DNA from: Clostridia bacterium
GTDB lineage: Bacteria > Bacillota > Clostridia > UMGS1810
Reading direction: 5' to 3'
NCBI GenBank assembly: GCA_016293435.1
Contig: JAEDEG010000043.1
Location: 1-20,010, forward strand
Length of the DNA stretch: 20,010 bases
The translations under genes and the position numbers were made by a program. This document shows, piece by piece, positions 1 through 8,311 of this stretch. Each line of letters begins with the position of its first letter. The first letter of the stretch is position 1. The notes under the pieces were generated by a model that did no database searches, was not told the origin of the DNA, and was given only the letters and a program-made list of their open reading frames with translations.

Positions 1-1827
1 CGTGAAGGACACGGAGATATTATAGAAATAACAAGATATTTAGATAAATCAATAGAAATTACCGACTACGGCAGGGGTGTTCCCGTTGACTATAACCCCA
101 TAGAAGATCGCTACAACTGGGAACTGGTATACTGTGAGCTCTATGCCGGCGGTAAATATAACAACAATTCCGGCTCCAACTATGAATACAGCCTTGGTCT
201 CAACGGTCTGGGTGCGTGTGCAACTCAGTATGCCTCCGAATATATGGACGTAACCGTATACCGTGACGGCTATAAATACGGTCTTCACTTTGAAAAGGGT
301 GAGAATGTGGGGGGACTTTCCAAGGAACCGTTCCGTCACCGATATACAATGACAAAAACTCGCTGGCGTCCTGACCTCGACGTTTTTACCGATATTGATA
401 TCAGCGCAGAGTTTTATCATGATGTATTAAAAAAGCAGGCAATTGTCAACAAGGGCATTCTTCTCCGTTTCAAAAACGAAATATCAAGGGGCGAATTTGA
501 AACAACCGATTATAAATATGAAGACGGTATTGTTGATTATGTAAAGGAAATTGCCGCCTCTGATGCAATGACCGATGTTAAATATGTGGAGTGTGAGCGT
601 ACCGGTCGCGACCGCGAGGACAAGCCCGAATACAAGGTAAAGCTCTCTGTTGCATTTTGCTTTTCCAACAAAGTAAATGCTCTTGAATATTACCACAATT
701 CAAGCTATCTGGAGCACGGCGGCTCACCCGACAAGGCTGTAACCAATGCCTTTGTATATCAGATAGACAAATACTTAAAGCAAATCGGAAAATATAACAA
801 AAACGAATCCAAAATCAACTTTAATGATGTTAAAGACTGTCTTATTTTGGTTTCCAATTCGCTCTCTACCATGACCAGCTATGAAAATCAGACCAAAAAG
901 GCTATAAACAACAAGTTTATTCAAGAAGCTATGACAGAGTTTTTGCGTCATGAGCTGGAAATATATTTTATAGAAAACAAGGTGGAAGCTGACAAGATTG
1001 CCGCTCAGGTGCTTGTTAACAAGCGCAGCCGTGAGCATGCTGAAAAGGCGAGAATTAACATTGCAAAAAAGCTCACCGGATCCATCGATATCAATAACCG
1101 TGTTCAAAAATTTGTTGACTGCCGTACCAAAGACGTTGAAAAACGCGAGCTATACATCGTTGAGGGTGACTCGGCGCTCGGTTCATGCAAGCAGGGCAGA
1201 GACGCAGAGTTTCAGGCTATTATGCCTATCAGAGGCAAAATCCTCAACTGCCTGAAGGCAGAATACGACAAGATATTCAAAAGTGATATTATTGTGGATC
1301 TTATGAGGGTTCTCGGCTGCGGAGTTGAAATTTCCAGCAAGCACAACAAAAATCTTTCGCTTTTTGATATGGACAATCTTCGGTGGAGCAAGATTATAAT
1401 ATGTACCGATGCCGATGTTGACGGCTTCCAGATACGTACACTTCTTCTTGCAATGATATACCGTCTTGTGCCTACTCTGATTGAAGAGGGCAAGGTGTTT
1501 ATTGCCGAATCACCACTTTTTGAAATCATATGCAAGGGTAAGTCATACTTTGCCTACACCGATAAAGAAAAAGCGGATATATTAAAGAAGCTCGATGCAA
1601 ATAAATGCACTGTTCAACGTTCAAAGGGTCTTGGTGAAAATGAGCCCGATATGATGTGGCAAACCACCATGAACCCCGAAACCCGCCGACTTATTAGGGT
1701 TAATACCGAGGCTGTGGAAAGAACAGCCGAAATGTTTGACCTTCTTTTGGGTGATAACCTTAGCGGCAGAAAAGACTACATTGCCCAAAACGGACATCTC
1801 TATCTTGAGATGCTTGATCTTAGCTAA
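1..1827 (+). CDS. parE: Type IIA topoisomerase B subunit (ParE/GyrB family), 5' truncated by the window
   Basis: ATPase subunit of a type IIA DNA topoisomerase. It binds and hydrolyses ATP to drive strand passage by the A subunit encoded next. The frame is open from base 1, so the true start lies upstream; 608 residues are visible and roughly 40 are probably missing. Numbered from base 1, the GHKL ATPase motif DYGRGVP is at 22-28 and the glycine-rich lid GLNGLGA at 66-72. A QTKK motif matching the conserved QTK loop lies near residue 296. The TOPRIM domain has EGDSA (Glu388) and DADVDG (from 470), the metal-binding residues, followed by a KGLGE motif. There is no long TOPRIM insertion. The stop is 14 nt before the next gene. 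ParE rather than GyrB is inferred from the A-subunit partner lacking a GyrA box; the family is certain, the subfamily less so. Confidence 0.9.
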   Translation, partial: REGHGDIIEITRYLDKSIEITDYGRGVPVDYNPIEDRYNWELVYCELYAGGKYNNNSGSNYEYSLGLNGLGACATQYASEYMDVTVYRDGYKYGLHFEKGENVGGLSKEPFRHRYTMTKTRWRPDLDVFTDIDISAEFYHDVLKKQAIVNKGILLRFKNEISRGEFETTDYKYEDGIVDYVKEIAASDAMTDVKYVECERTGRDREDKPEYKVKLSVAFCFSNKVNALEYYHNSSYLEHGGSPDKAVTNAFVYQIDKYLKQIGKYNKNESKINFNDVKDCLILVSNSLSTMTSYENQTKKAINNKFIQEAMTEFLRHELEIYFIENKVEADKIAAQVLVNKRSREHAEKARINIAKKLTGSIDINNRVQKFVDCRTKDVEKRELYIVEGDSALGSCKQGRDAEFQAIMPIRGKILNCLKAEYDKIFKSDIIVDLMRVLGCGVEISSKHNKNLSLFDMDNLRWSKIIICTDADVDGFQIRTLLLAMIYRLVPTLIEEGKVFIAESPLFEIICKGKSYFAYTDKEKADILKKLDANKCTVQRSKGLGENEPDMMWQTTMNPETRRLIRVNTEAVERTAEMFDLLLGDNLSGRKDYIAQNGHLYLEMLDLS

Positions 1828-1841
1828 AGGAGACGCGCGAA

Positions 1842-4013
1842 ATGAATCATACAGATATGAAAATTACGGACACTCTCCGTGAAAACTATATGCCCTATGC
1901 AATGAGCGTTATCATCTCCCGTGCACTCCCGGAGATAGACGGATTTAAGCCCTCACACCGCAAGCTGCTCTACACCATGTATAAGATGAATCTTATCAAA
2001 GGTCAGAAGACAAAGTCTGCAAACGTGGTTGGTCAGACCATGAAGCTCAATCCCCACGGGGACGGCGCTATTTATGAAACAATGGTTCGTCTGACCGGCG
2101 GTAACGAGTCGCTTTTGCACCCATTTATAGACTCCAAGGGAAATTTTTCAAAGCACTATTCGCGAGATATGGCATATGCGGCCTCCCGTTATACCGAGGT
2201 AAAGCTTGATGAAATATGCAATGAGATATTTAAGGATATCGACAAAAACACCGTTGACTTTATGGATAACTATGACGGCACACTCAAAGAGCCCACCCTT
2301 CTTCCGGTAACCTTTCCGAATATTCTTGTAAATCCAAATCAAGGTATCGCGGTTGGTATGGCAAGCAACGTGTGCAGCTTCAATCTGGCAGAGGTGTGCA
2401 AAACTACGATAGCATATCTCAAAAATCCCAAATGCGATATATCCAAAACTCTCCTTGCACCCGATTTTTCAACCGGTGCTCAGCTTATTTATGATAAGGA
2501 GGCAATCGACCAGATATACAAAACCGGAAGAGGCAGCATTAAGCTTCGCAGTCGCTACCGTTATGATAAGAAAAACAGCGTAATTGAAATTTATGAAATA
2601 CCCTATACCACCACAGCAGAGGCAATTATCGACAAGATAATCGACCTCATAAAGCTTGGCAAGATTAAGGAAATTACCGATATCAGAGACGAATCCGACA
2701 GATCGGGTCTCAAAATAACTCTTGATATCAAAAAGAGCACCGATGTACCAAAGCTCATGAGCAAGCTTTTCAAAATGACAACCTTGGAAGACAGCTTTAG
2801 CTGTAACTTCAACATTCTCATCGGTACAGCTCCAAAGGTTATGGGTATTGCCGAAATACTCGAACACTGGATATCCTTCCGCAAAGAATGTCTGATACGC
2901 AAAATCAAATATGATATCAACAAGCTTACTCACAAGCTTCACCTTATGGAAGGTTTAAAAAAGATACTTCTTGATATCGACAAGGCAATCAAGATTATCC
3001 GCGATACCGCAAAGGATGAGGATGTTATTCCCAACCTTATGAACGGCTTTGATATAGATGAAATTCAGGCTGATTTCATTGCCGATATCAAGCTGCGAAA
3101 TCTTAATAAGGAATATATTCTAAAAAGAATCCAAGACGTTGATGATTTGAATGCAGAGCTTGACCGTCTTGATGCCATCATCAAAGACGACGGCGAAATC
3201 AAAAATATTATAATATCAGAGCTAAAAGACATTTCAAAAAAATACGGCATAGACCGCAAAACAGAGATTATATATGAAGATGATGTTGAGGTGTTTGACG
3301 ACAGTGTTGTTATTGAAGACTACAATTTGAGAGTGTTTCTTACTGCAGGCAACTATCTCAAAAAGATCAGTCATGTTTCTCTTCGGTCAAGCGGTGCTCA
3401 CAAGCTCAAAGAGGATGACTATATGCTCTGTGAGTGGGATGCTACCAATAAGTCGGATCTGATACTGTTTAGTGACAGGCAGAATGCCTACAAGGTCAAA
3501 ATGCATGAGATTGCCGACTGCAAGGCAAGTGAACTGGGTCACTATATTCCCAACATCATAGAAACCGAGCCCGACGAGAAAATTGTTTTTGCAATTCCTA
3601 CAATTGACTACAGTGGAGATTTGCTCTTTGTTTTTGAAAACGGAAAGGGAGCGAGGGTTTCCATGAAGTGCTACGAGACCAAAACCAACCGCAAAAAGCT
3701 GGTTAATGCATATTATTCCAAGTCAAAGCTTGTGGGAGTTAAATTTCTTGCAGAGGATGAGGATATTGTTATATACAGCTCTCTTGATAAGATTGTAATA
3801 TTCAATTCGTCTCTCATGCAGACCAAGACCACTCGCGATACCATGGGAGTGGCGCTTATGAATATGAAAAAGAAAAGCACTCTTGCAAGGGTTGAATTTT
3901 TGAAAGATGTAACCTTTGCAGACCCCGCCTATTATACAGCCAAAAATATTCCGGCAACCGGTTATTATCTTAAGGACGATGACAGAGAGGACAGCCAGCT
4001 CAGCTTGTTTTGA
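1842..4013 (+). CDS. parC: Type IIA topoisomerase A subunit (ParC/GyrA family)
   Basis: DNA-cleaving subunit of the topoisomerase, forming an A2B2 complex with the upstream product. The 723-residue protein opens with the winged-helix breakage-reunion domain. The catalytic tyrosine is Tyr117 in the motif AASRYTEV. The PNILVN...GIAVGMASN stretch corresponds to the DNA-bending tower region. A charged coiled-coil arm lies around residues 350-480. The C-terminal part, about 200 residues, looks like a shortened beta-pinwheel, and I find no GyrA box (QRRGGKG-like), which favours a topoisomerase IV-type enzyme. The quinolone-contact position equivalent to GyrA Ser83 is Gly75, while the acidic position four residues on is kept as Glu79. 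An AAAGGAGA ribosome binding site precedes ATG 1842. It is almost certainly co-transcribed with the B subunit. Confidence 0.9.
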   Translation: MNHTDMKITDTLRENYMPYAMSVIISRALPEIDGFKPSHRKLLYTMYKMNLIKGQKTKSANVVGQTMKLNPHGDGAIYETMVRLTGGNESLLHPFIDSKGNFSKHYSRDMAYAASRYTEVKLDEICNEIFKDIDKNTVDFMDNYDGTLKEPTLLPVTFPNILVNPNQGIAVGMASNVCSFNLAEVCKTTIAYLKNPKCDISKTLLAPDFSTGAQLIYDKEAIDQIYKTGRGSIKLRSRYRYDKKNSVIEIYEIPYTTTAEAIIDKIIDLIKLGKIKEITDIRDESDRSGLKITLDIKKSTDVPKLMSKLFKMTTLEDSFSCNFNILIGTAPKVMGIAEILEHWISFRKECLIRKIKYDINKLTHKLHLMEGLKKILLDIDKAIKIIRDTAKDEDVIPNLMNGFDIDEIQADFIADIKLRNLNKEYILKRIQDVDDLNAELDRLDAIIKDDGEIKNIIISELKDISKKYGIDRKTEIIYEDDVEVFDDSVVIEDYNLRVFLTAGNYLKKISHVSLRSSGAHKLKEDDYMLCEWDATNKSDLILFSDRQNAYKVKMHEIADCKASELGHYIPNIIETEPDEKIVFAIPTIDYSGDLLFVFENGKGARVSMKCYETKTNRKKLVNAYYSKSKLVGVKFLAEDEDIVIYSSLDKIVIFNSSLMQTKTTRDTMGVALMNMKKKSTLARVEFLKDVTFADPAYYTAKNIPATGYYLKDDDREDSQLSLF

Positions 4014-4026
4014 TATAAAATAAAAT

Positions 4027-4088
4027 AAACAAAACGGCACGCAGGTCGCTTCTGCCCAAACAGAAGTTACCTGCGTGCCGTTTTGTTT
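4027..4088. terminator. Long bidirectional intrinsic terminator between convergent operons
   Basis: A 20-bp perfect inverted repeat pairs 4027-4046 with 4069-4088. An inner 6-bp stem (CTTCTG/CAGAAG, 4049-4054 with 4061-4066) follows after a two-base mismatch, and the loop is CCCAAA. The outer stem is A-rich on the left and T-rich on the right, so both strands give a GC stem ending in CCGTTTTGTTT. It lies 14 nt after the topoisomerase A stop and 15 nt after the hisK stop on the other strand, so it can end both transcripts. Confidence 0.92.
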
Positions 4089-4103
4089 GTTATGTATGTT
4101 TAA

Positions 4104-4919
4104 TTATTTTTTTCGGTGTTTATTACTTAGTATATCCTCAGCATAGCAGACCTTATCAAATCCACAGTCATTAGCCAGATTTTCAAATTTTTCAAAGCTA
4201 TAGCAAAGATTTTCCTTTGCATGAGTGTCGCCGGTCATTATAACCTTGCCTCCCTTTGACGCTATATATTTTAGTATTGGCACAGAGGGGTAGGGGGTTG
4301 TTCGGTATCCGCGTGATATTGCTCCCATGTTTATCTCAAACGGCTTATTCATGGGGATAAGCTCGTCTACTGCCCTTTGATATGCGTCAATGTAGCGAGG
4401 GTGGGCTTCGTCAAAGAGACGGTCTTTGTTGCGAAACTTGGTTATTAGGTCAAAATGACCTATGATGTCGGCATCGGTTTTTTTGATGCATTCAACCACC
4501 GAGCAAAAATAGTGCTCTGCGGCCAAATTGGCATCACCACAAAAATACCTGTCAATTCCGTTTCGCAAGACTTCGGCAGAATTGTCAATTTCAAAATAGG
4601 CATCTCCTACCTTAAATCCGTGCACCGAACCTATCACATAATCAAAACGAGATAAATCCTCGTCGGAATAAAGGTCAGTTTCTATTCCGCAAAGAACCTT
4701 TATTTTGTTTTTGTATTTTTCTTTAAGTGCATTTATTTCTGCAATGTACCTTTCGGTATTATCTTTTGACATACACCACGAAGTACCGTAGGTCAGAAAT
4801 ATATGCCCCGAAAATCCGATTGTACAAAGACCCTTTTTTATTGCTTCCTTTATCATTTCCTCGGGGGAGTCTTTTCCGTCACAGTAGCTTGTGTGAGTGT
4901 GCAGATCCTCAAGAATCAT
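4104..4919 (-). CDS. hisK: Histidinol-phosphatase, PHP family
   Basis: Dephosphorylates L-histidinol phosphate to histidinol, the step before HisD. The 271-residue protein starts with the PHP metal-binding signature DLHTHTSYCDG (residues 5-15). Further conserved patches are GFSGH, GIETDLY, GSVHGF, GHFDLITKF, EINMGA and the C-terminal MTGDTHA, which together supply the His/Asp/Glu ligands of the metal cluster typical of the HisK/HisJ type. It is last in the his operon. Its ATG overlaps the TGA of hisIE by 4 nt (ATGA), implying translational coupling. Its presence accounts for HisB here having no phosphatase domain. Some PHP phosphatases act on other substrates, but the operon position makes the histidinol phosphate assignment firm. 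Confidence 0.92.
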   Translation of the reverse strand: MILEDLHTHTSYCDGKDSPEEMIKEAIKKGLCTIGFSGHIFLTYGTSWCMSKDNTERYIAEINALKEKYKNKIKVLCGIETDLYSDEDLSRFDYVIGSVHGFKVGDAYFEIDNSAEVLRNGIDRYFCGDANLAAEHYFCSVVECIKKTDADIIGHFDLITKFRNKDRLFDEAHPRYIDAYQRAVDELIPMNKPFEINMGAISRGYRTTPYPSVPILKYIASKGGKVIMTGDTHAKENLCYSFEKFENLANDCGFDKVCYAEDILSNKHRKK

Positions 4920-5566
4920 TGTGTCATTTTCTCCTGTTTAATTTTTTTGTCAATAACGTGTCTGGAGGCGAGCTCCCTGTGAATATCTTCAAGTGATATG
5001 CCCATTTCTATCATCATTACCATAACATGATAGGCAAGGTCAGATACCTCGTAGATAGTTTCTTTTTTGTCGTCTGCCTTTGCGGCAATAATAACCTCGG
5101 TGCATTCTTCACCCACCTTTTTGAGAATTTTGTCAATTCCCTTTTCAAAAAGGTATGTGGTGTAGGAGCCCTCTTTTTTGTTGCTTTTTCTGCCTTCTAT
5201 GAGCTGCATCAGGCTTTCGAGCGAAAATTCGTTTCTGTCGGGGCTTTCCCAAAGTTTGTTTACAAAGCAGGAGTCGGTGCCCAGGTGACACGCAGGGCCT
5301 TCCTTGTCTACCACAACCACAAGAGCATCGTTGTCACAGTCGGCAGTGATTGACACAATGTGCTGATAGTTGCCGCTGGTTTCGCCTTTTAACCAAAGCT
5401 CGTTTCTTGAACGGCTCCAAAAGCATGTGAGACCCTTTTTCATCGAAATTTCGAGGCTTTCTTTGTTCATGTATGCAACGGTAAGTACCTTTTTGCTTAC
5501 CGAATCCACCACAACTGCGGGGATGAGACCTTTTTCGTCAAATTTTAAATCGTTTATGTTTATCAT
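4916..5566 (-). CDS. hisI: Bifunctional phosphoribosyl-AMP cyclohydrolase / phosphoribosyl-ATP pyrophosphatase
   Basis: Fused HisI-HisE enzyme catalysing steps 2 and 3: pyrophosphate removal from PR-ATP, then ring opening of PR-AMP. The N-terminal half (about residues 1-105 of 216) is the cyclohydrolase, with FWSRSR...WLKGETSGN and the Zn/Mg-binding stretch DCDNDALVV...PACHLGTDSCF. The C-terminal half (about 110-200) is the all-alpha pyrophosphatase, with KVGEECTEVIIAAK and EVSDLAYH. I chose ATG 5566 because AAGGAG sits 9 nt upstream; the in-frame ATG at 5584 lies before that site and has none of its own. It follows hisF after a 48-nt gap and overlaps hisK by 4 nt. Often named hisIE. Confidence 0.95.
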   Translation of the reverse strand: MININDLKFDEKGLIPAVVVDSVSKKVLTVAYMNKESLEISMKKGLTCFWSRSRNELWLKGETSGNYQHIVSITADCDNDALVVVVDKEGPACHLGTDSCFVNKLWESPDRNEFSLESLMQLIEGRKSNKKEGSYTTYLFEKGIDKILKKVGEECTEVIIAAKADDKKETIYEVSDLAYHVMVMMIEMGISLEDIHRELASRHVIDKKIKQEKMTQ

Positions 5567-5614
5567 TGAATTATACTCCTTCATGCTATAAAAGATTATG
5601 AGGTTTGGTATTAT

Positions 5615-6373
5615 TTATATTCTCACTGCAATACCCTGATTTTTCAGCTCTTTTTTTAGGTCTTTTATGCTCACCTCTCCAAAGTGGAAAATCGAAGCCG
5701 CCAGACCTGCATCCACCTTAGGCAGTGTTTTAAACAGCCTTGTAAAATCATCTATGCATCCTGCACCTCCCGATGCAATAACCGGCACATTTACAGCCGC
5801 GCACACCGCACTCAGCATTTCGAGGTCAAAACCGCCCTTTATACCGTCGGTGTCGATTGAATTGAGCACAACCTCACCCGCGCCCGAATCCACGCAGTGA
5901 CGTATCCATTCTATTGCCTCCATGCCGGTGTTTTCGCGTCCGCCCTTGGCAAATACTCTGAACACTCCGTCAACCCTTTTTACATCGGCCGAAATCACAA
6001 CACACTGGTCGCCATATCGCTTTGCCGCTTCGTATATCAGTTTGGGATTTTTGATTGCTCCCGAATTTACGCTCACCTTGTCGGCACCGCATTTGAGCAC
6101 TCGGTCAAAATCCTCTGTCGTGTTGATACCGCCGCCCACAGTGAGCGGAATAAATATCTTGCTTGCCGCTTCGCAGAGAATGTCGGTAAAGAGGGCTCTG
6201 CCCTCTGCCGATGCGGTAATATCATAAAACACAAGCTCGTCTGCTCCGCATTTGGAATAAAAATCTGCCAGCTCCACCGGCGACGAAACATCCGACAAGC
6301 CTTCAAAATTTACTCCCTTTACAACTCTGCCGTTTCTTACGTCAAGGCAGGGAATTATTCTTTTTGTTATCAT
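5615..6373 (-). CDS. hisF: Imidazole glycerol phosphate synthase, cyclase subunit HisF
   Basis: A TIM-barrel that takes ammonia from HisH and converts PRFAR to imidazole glycerol phosphate and AICAR. Length (252 residues) matches the family. The two catalytic aspartates fall at the canonical places: Asp11 in IPCLDVRNGR and Asp130 in ISADVKRVDG. The phosphate-binding glycine motifs TVGGGI and IASGGAG are present. The ATG overlaps the hisA stop (ATGA, 4 nt). AICAR produced here feeds purine synthesis, linking the operon to that pathway. Confidence 0.96.
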   Translation of the reverse strand: MITKRIIPCLDVRNGRVVKGVNFEGLSDVSSPVELADFYSKCGADELVFYDITASAEGRALFTDILCEAASKIFIPLTVGGGINTTEDFDRVLKCGADKVSVNSGAIKNPKLIYEAAKRYGDQCVVISADVKRVDGVFRVFAKGGRENTGMEAIEWIRHCVDSGAGEVVLNSIDTDGIKGGFDLEMLSAVCAAVNVPVIASGGAGCIDDFTRLFKTLPKVDAGLAASIFHFGEVSIKDLKKELKNQGIAVRI

Positions 6374-7083
6374 TTTGCCACCTCTATTGCCTCTTTTAGC
6401 GAAATTGCGCCGGTGTAATATGCTTTTCCGATGATTGCACCATAGATGTCGAGCTTTGCAAGCTTTTCTACATCTTTAACAGAAGACACGCCGCCCGATG
6501 CCACAATCTGCATATCAAACCTTTCGCTCAGAGCCTTGTATAATTCGTGATTGGTACCCATCATTGCACCGTCCTTTGAGATATCTGTGCAAATAAGGGT
6601 TTTCACACCGATTGACTGCATTTTTTCGCAAAACTCAAAGCATTCATACTCTGACTTTTCTATCCAGCCTTTAATTGCCACATAGCCGTCTTTGATATCG
6701 GCACCTACGGCAATTTTGCTGCCGTATTTTTCTACGGCTTTTTTTAAAAATTCTTCATCCTGTACTGCCGCTGTGCCAAGAATAACGCGGTTTATGCCAG
6801 CATCTATATATTTGTCTACGGTTTCCATACTTCTGATGCCGCCGCCGATTTCAGAAAACAGTGATGTTGATGCGATAATTTCTTTAACGGTGTCAAGATT
6901 GGGTGTGTCACCGTTTTTGGCACCGTCCAGGTCAACAATGTGTATATGTGTTGCGCCCTGAGCTTCAAAGTCATTTGCAATTTCGGCGGGATTGTCACTG
7001 TATACGGTCATACGGTTATAGTCACCCTTGTAGAGTCTGACCGCTTTTTTGTCACACAAATCAATTGCCGGGAAAATCAACAT
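6370..7083 (-). CDS. hisA: Phosphoribosylformimino-AICAR phosphate isomerase HisA
   Basis: Isomerises ProFAR to PRFAR by an Amadori rearrangement. It is a TIM-barrel homologous to HisF and 237 residues long from ATG 7083. Catalytic aspartates are Asp8 (FPAIDL) and Asp129 (VGADIKDGY). The substrate-binding features RLYKGDY, VDLDGAKNG and TDISKDGAM are present. An in-frame TTG at 7089 is an alternative start: AAAGGA lies 4 nt before the TTG and 10 nt before the ATG, so the choice is not fully settled. It lies 15 nt after hisH and overlaps hisF by 4 nt. Nothing suggests the dual PriA function. Confidence 0.95.
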   Translation of the reverse strand: MLIFPAIDLCDKKAVRLYKGDYNRMTVYSDNPAEIANDFEAQGATHIHIVDLDGAKNGDTPNLDTVKEIIASTSLFSEIGGGIRSMETVDKYIDAGINRVILGTAAVQDEEFLKKAVEKYGSKIAVGADIKDGYVAIKGWIEKSEYECFEFCEKMQSIGVKTLICTDISKDGAMMGTNHELYKALSERFDMQIVASGGVSSVKDVEKLAKLDIYGAIIGKAYYTGAISLKEAIEVAK

Positions 7084-7098
7084 TTTCAATCATTCCTT

Positions 7099-7713
7099 TC
7101 AGAGCTCACAAAAAGCCTTGAGTATTTTGAGTCCCACATCACCGCTTTTTTCGGGGTGGAACTGGCATCCGTACACATTATTCTTACAAACAGCCGCCGT
7201 AAGCGGAACGCTGTATTCGGCAGTCGCAATGGTGCTTTCGATACAGTCGGTACCGTAATATGAATGAACAAAATACACAAAATCGCCATCATTAAGATAT
7301 TTGAATATCTTGCTTTTTTCACCCGTAAATTTTAGCGCATTCCAGCCTATGTGCGGTATTTTCAAGCCTTTGTCTATAACCTCGCCTATATATCTGATTT
7401 CGCCTTTTATAAGACCGAGACCGTCATGCTCGCCGTATTCATAGCTTTTGTCAAACAGAAGCTGCATACCGAGGCATATACCCATAATCGGCTTTCCCTT
7501 TGATGCCTCAGACTTTACAACCTCTGCCATTGTGGTTTCATTGAGCTTTGCAATGGCATCACCAAAGGCACCCACACCCGGAAGAATTATCTTTTCGGAT
7601 TTTTCTATGGTTTCTCTGTCTTGCGTAACAACAGCCTCAACGCCGATTGAAGCAAATGAGCTTTTGAGCGAAAAGAGATTCCCAACGCCGTAGTCTATAA
7701 TTGCTATCATCAT
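7099..7713 (-). CDS. hisH: Imidazole glycerol phosphate synthase, glutaminase subunit HisH
   Basis: Class I glutamine amidotransferase that hydrolyses glutamine and channels ammonia to HisF. The triad is Cys80 (GICLGMQ), His186 and Glu188 (CQFHPEKS). The oxyanion region PGVGAFGDA is at about 45-54. At 204 residues it has normal family length. The ATG overlaps the hisB TGA (ATGA), and GGGAG lies 4 nt upstream of it. A second ATG follows directly at 7710 with a better spacing of 7 nt, so the real N-terminus may be one residue shorter. hisA, not hisF, is the next gene downstream. Confidence 0.96.
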   Translation of the reverse strand: MMIAIIDYGVGNLFSLKSSFASIGVEAVVTQDRETIEKSEKIILPGVGAFGDAIAKLNETTMAEVVKSEASKGKPIMGICLGMQLLFDKSYEYGEHDGLGLIKGEIRYIGEVIDKGLKIPHIGWNALKFTGEKSKIFKYLNDGDFVYFVHSYYGTDCIESTIATAEYSVPLTAAVCKNNVYGCQFHPEKSGDVGLKILKAFCEL

Positions 7714-8297
7714 AACACTCCCTTTGTAGACGGTATTTTATCGGCAAAACGCCGGTCGGTTGACACGGCCTGCCTTATTGCTCTGCCTGCCGCCTTGAAC
7801 ACTCCCTCTATAATATGGTGGGAATTGGAGCCGGAGAGCTGATTAAGGTGCAGTGTACATTCTGCCTTTCTCACAAAGCCGAGCCAAAATTCCTCGCAGA
7901 GCTCAGTGTCAAAATCGCCTACCTTTGCAGAGGGGATATCCATTTTGAATCCAAGGTATGCTCTGCCCGAAAAATCTATGGCACAAAGTATCAGAGCCTC
8001 GTCCATAGGCAGAAGCATGCTGCCATAGCGCACAATTCCCTTTTTGTCGCCGAGAGCATCGGCAAAAGCCTGCCCCAGACAGATGGCAATATCCTCTGCG
8101 GTGTGGTGATAGTCCACATGTGTATCACCGTTGCATTCTACCTTAAGGTCAAGACCTCCGTGGGATGCAAAAAGCGTGAGCATATGGTCAAGAAAGCCGC
8201 ATCCCGTATTTATTTCGGCTTTGCCGTTTCCGTCAAGGTTGAGAATAAGTTCTATTTTTGTTTCCTGTGTGTTTCTTTTTATTTCAGCTTTTCTCAT
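7710..8297 (-). CDS. hisB: Imidazoleglycerol-phosphate dehydratase HisB (monofunctional)
   Basis: Dehydrates imidazole glycerol phosphate to imidazole acetol phosphate. The 195-residue protein is the dehydratase only. The two quasi-repeated metal-binding motifs are visible: GFLDHML...SHGGLD with VDYHHTAEDIAICLGQA, and the second-half equivalents ending SGSNSHHIIEGVFKA. The HAD-type histidinol-phosphatase domain found N-terminal in enterobacterial HisB is absent, and hisK covers that step. ATG 8297 has GGAGGA about 7 nt upstream. It follows hisC after 14 nt. Confidence 0.96.
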   Translation of the reverse strand: MRKAEIKRNTQETKIELILNLDGNGKAEINTGCGFLDHMLTLFASHGGLDLKVECNGDTHVDYHHTAEDIAICLGQAFADALGDKKGIVRYGSMLLPMDEALILCAIDFSGRAYLGFKMDIPSAKVGDFDTELCEEFWLGFVRKAECTLHLNQLSGSNSHHIIEGVFKAAGRAIRQAVSTDRRFADKIPSTKGVL

Positions 8298-8311
8298 TAT
8301 AGAGTCCTCCG

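Noticed and set aside
2469..2942. Minus-strand open frames inside the topoisomerase genes
   Set aside because: They are antisense to a strongly conserved coding region and have no start signals or recognisable motifs.
5897..6418. Long plus-strand open frames opposite the his genes (also 7815-8315, 10902-11417 and 11482-12063)
   Set aside because: They are antisense to clearly conserved his genes, lack ribosome binding sites and have cysteine- or histidine-rich non-protein-like composition.
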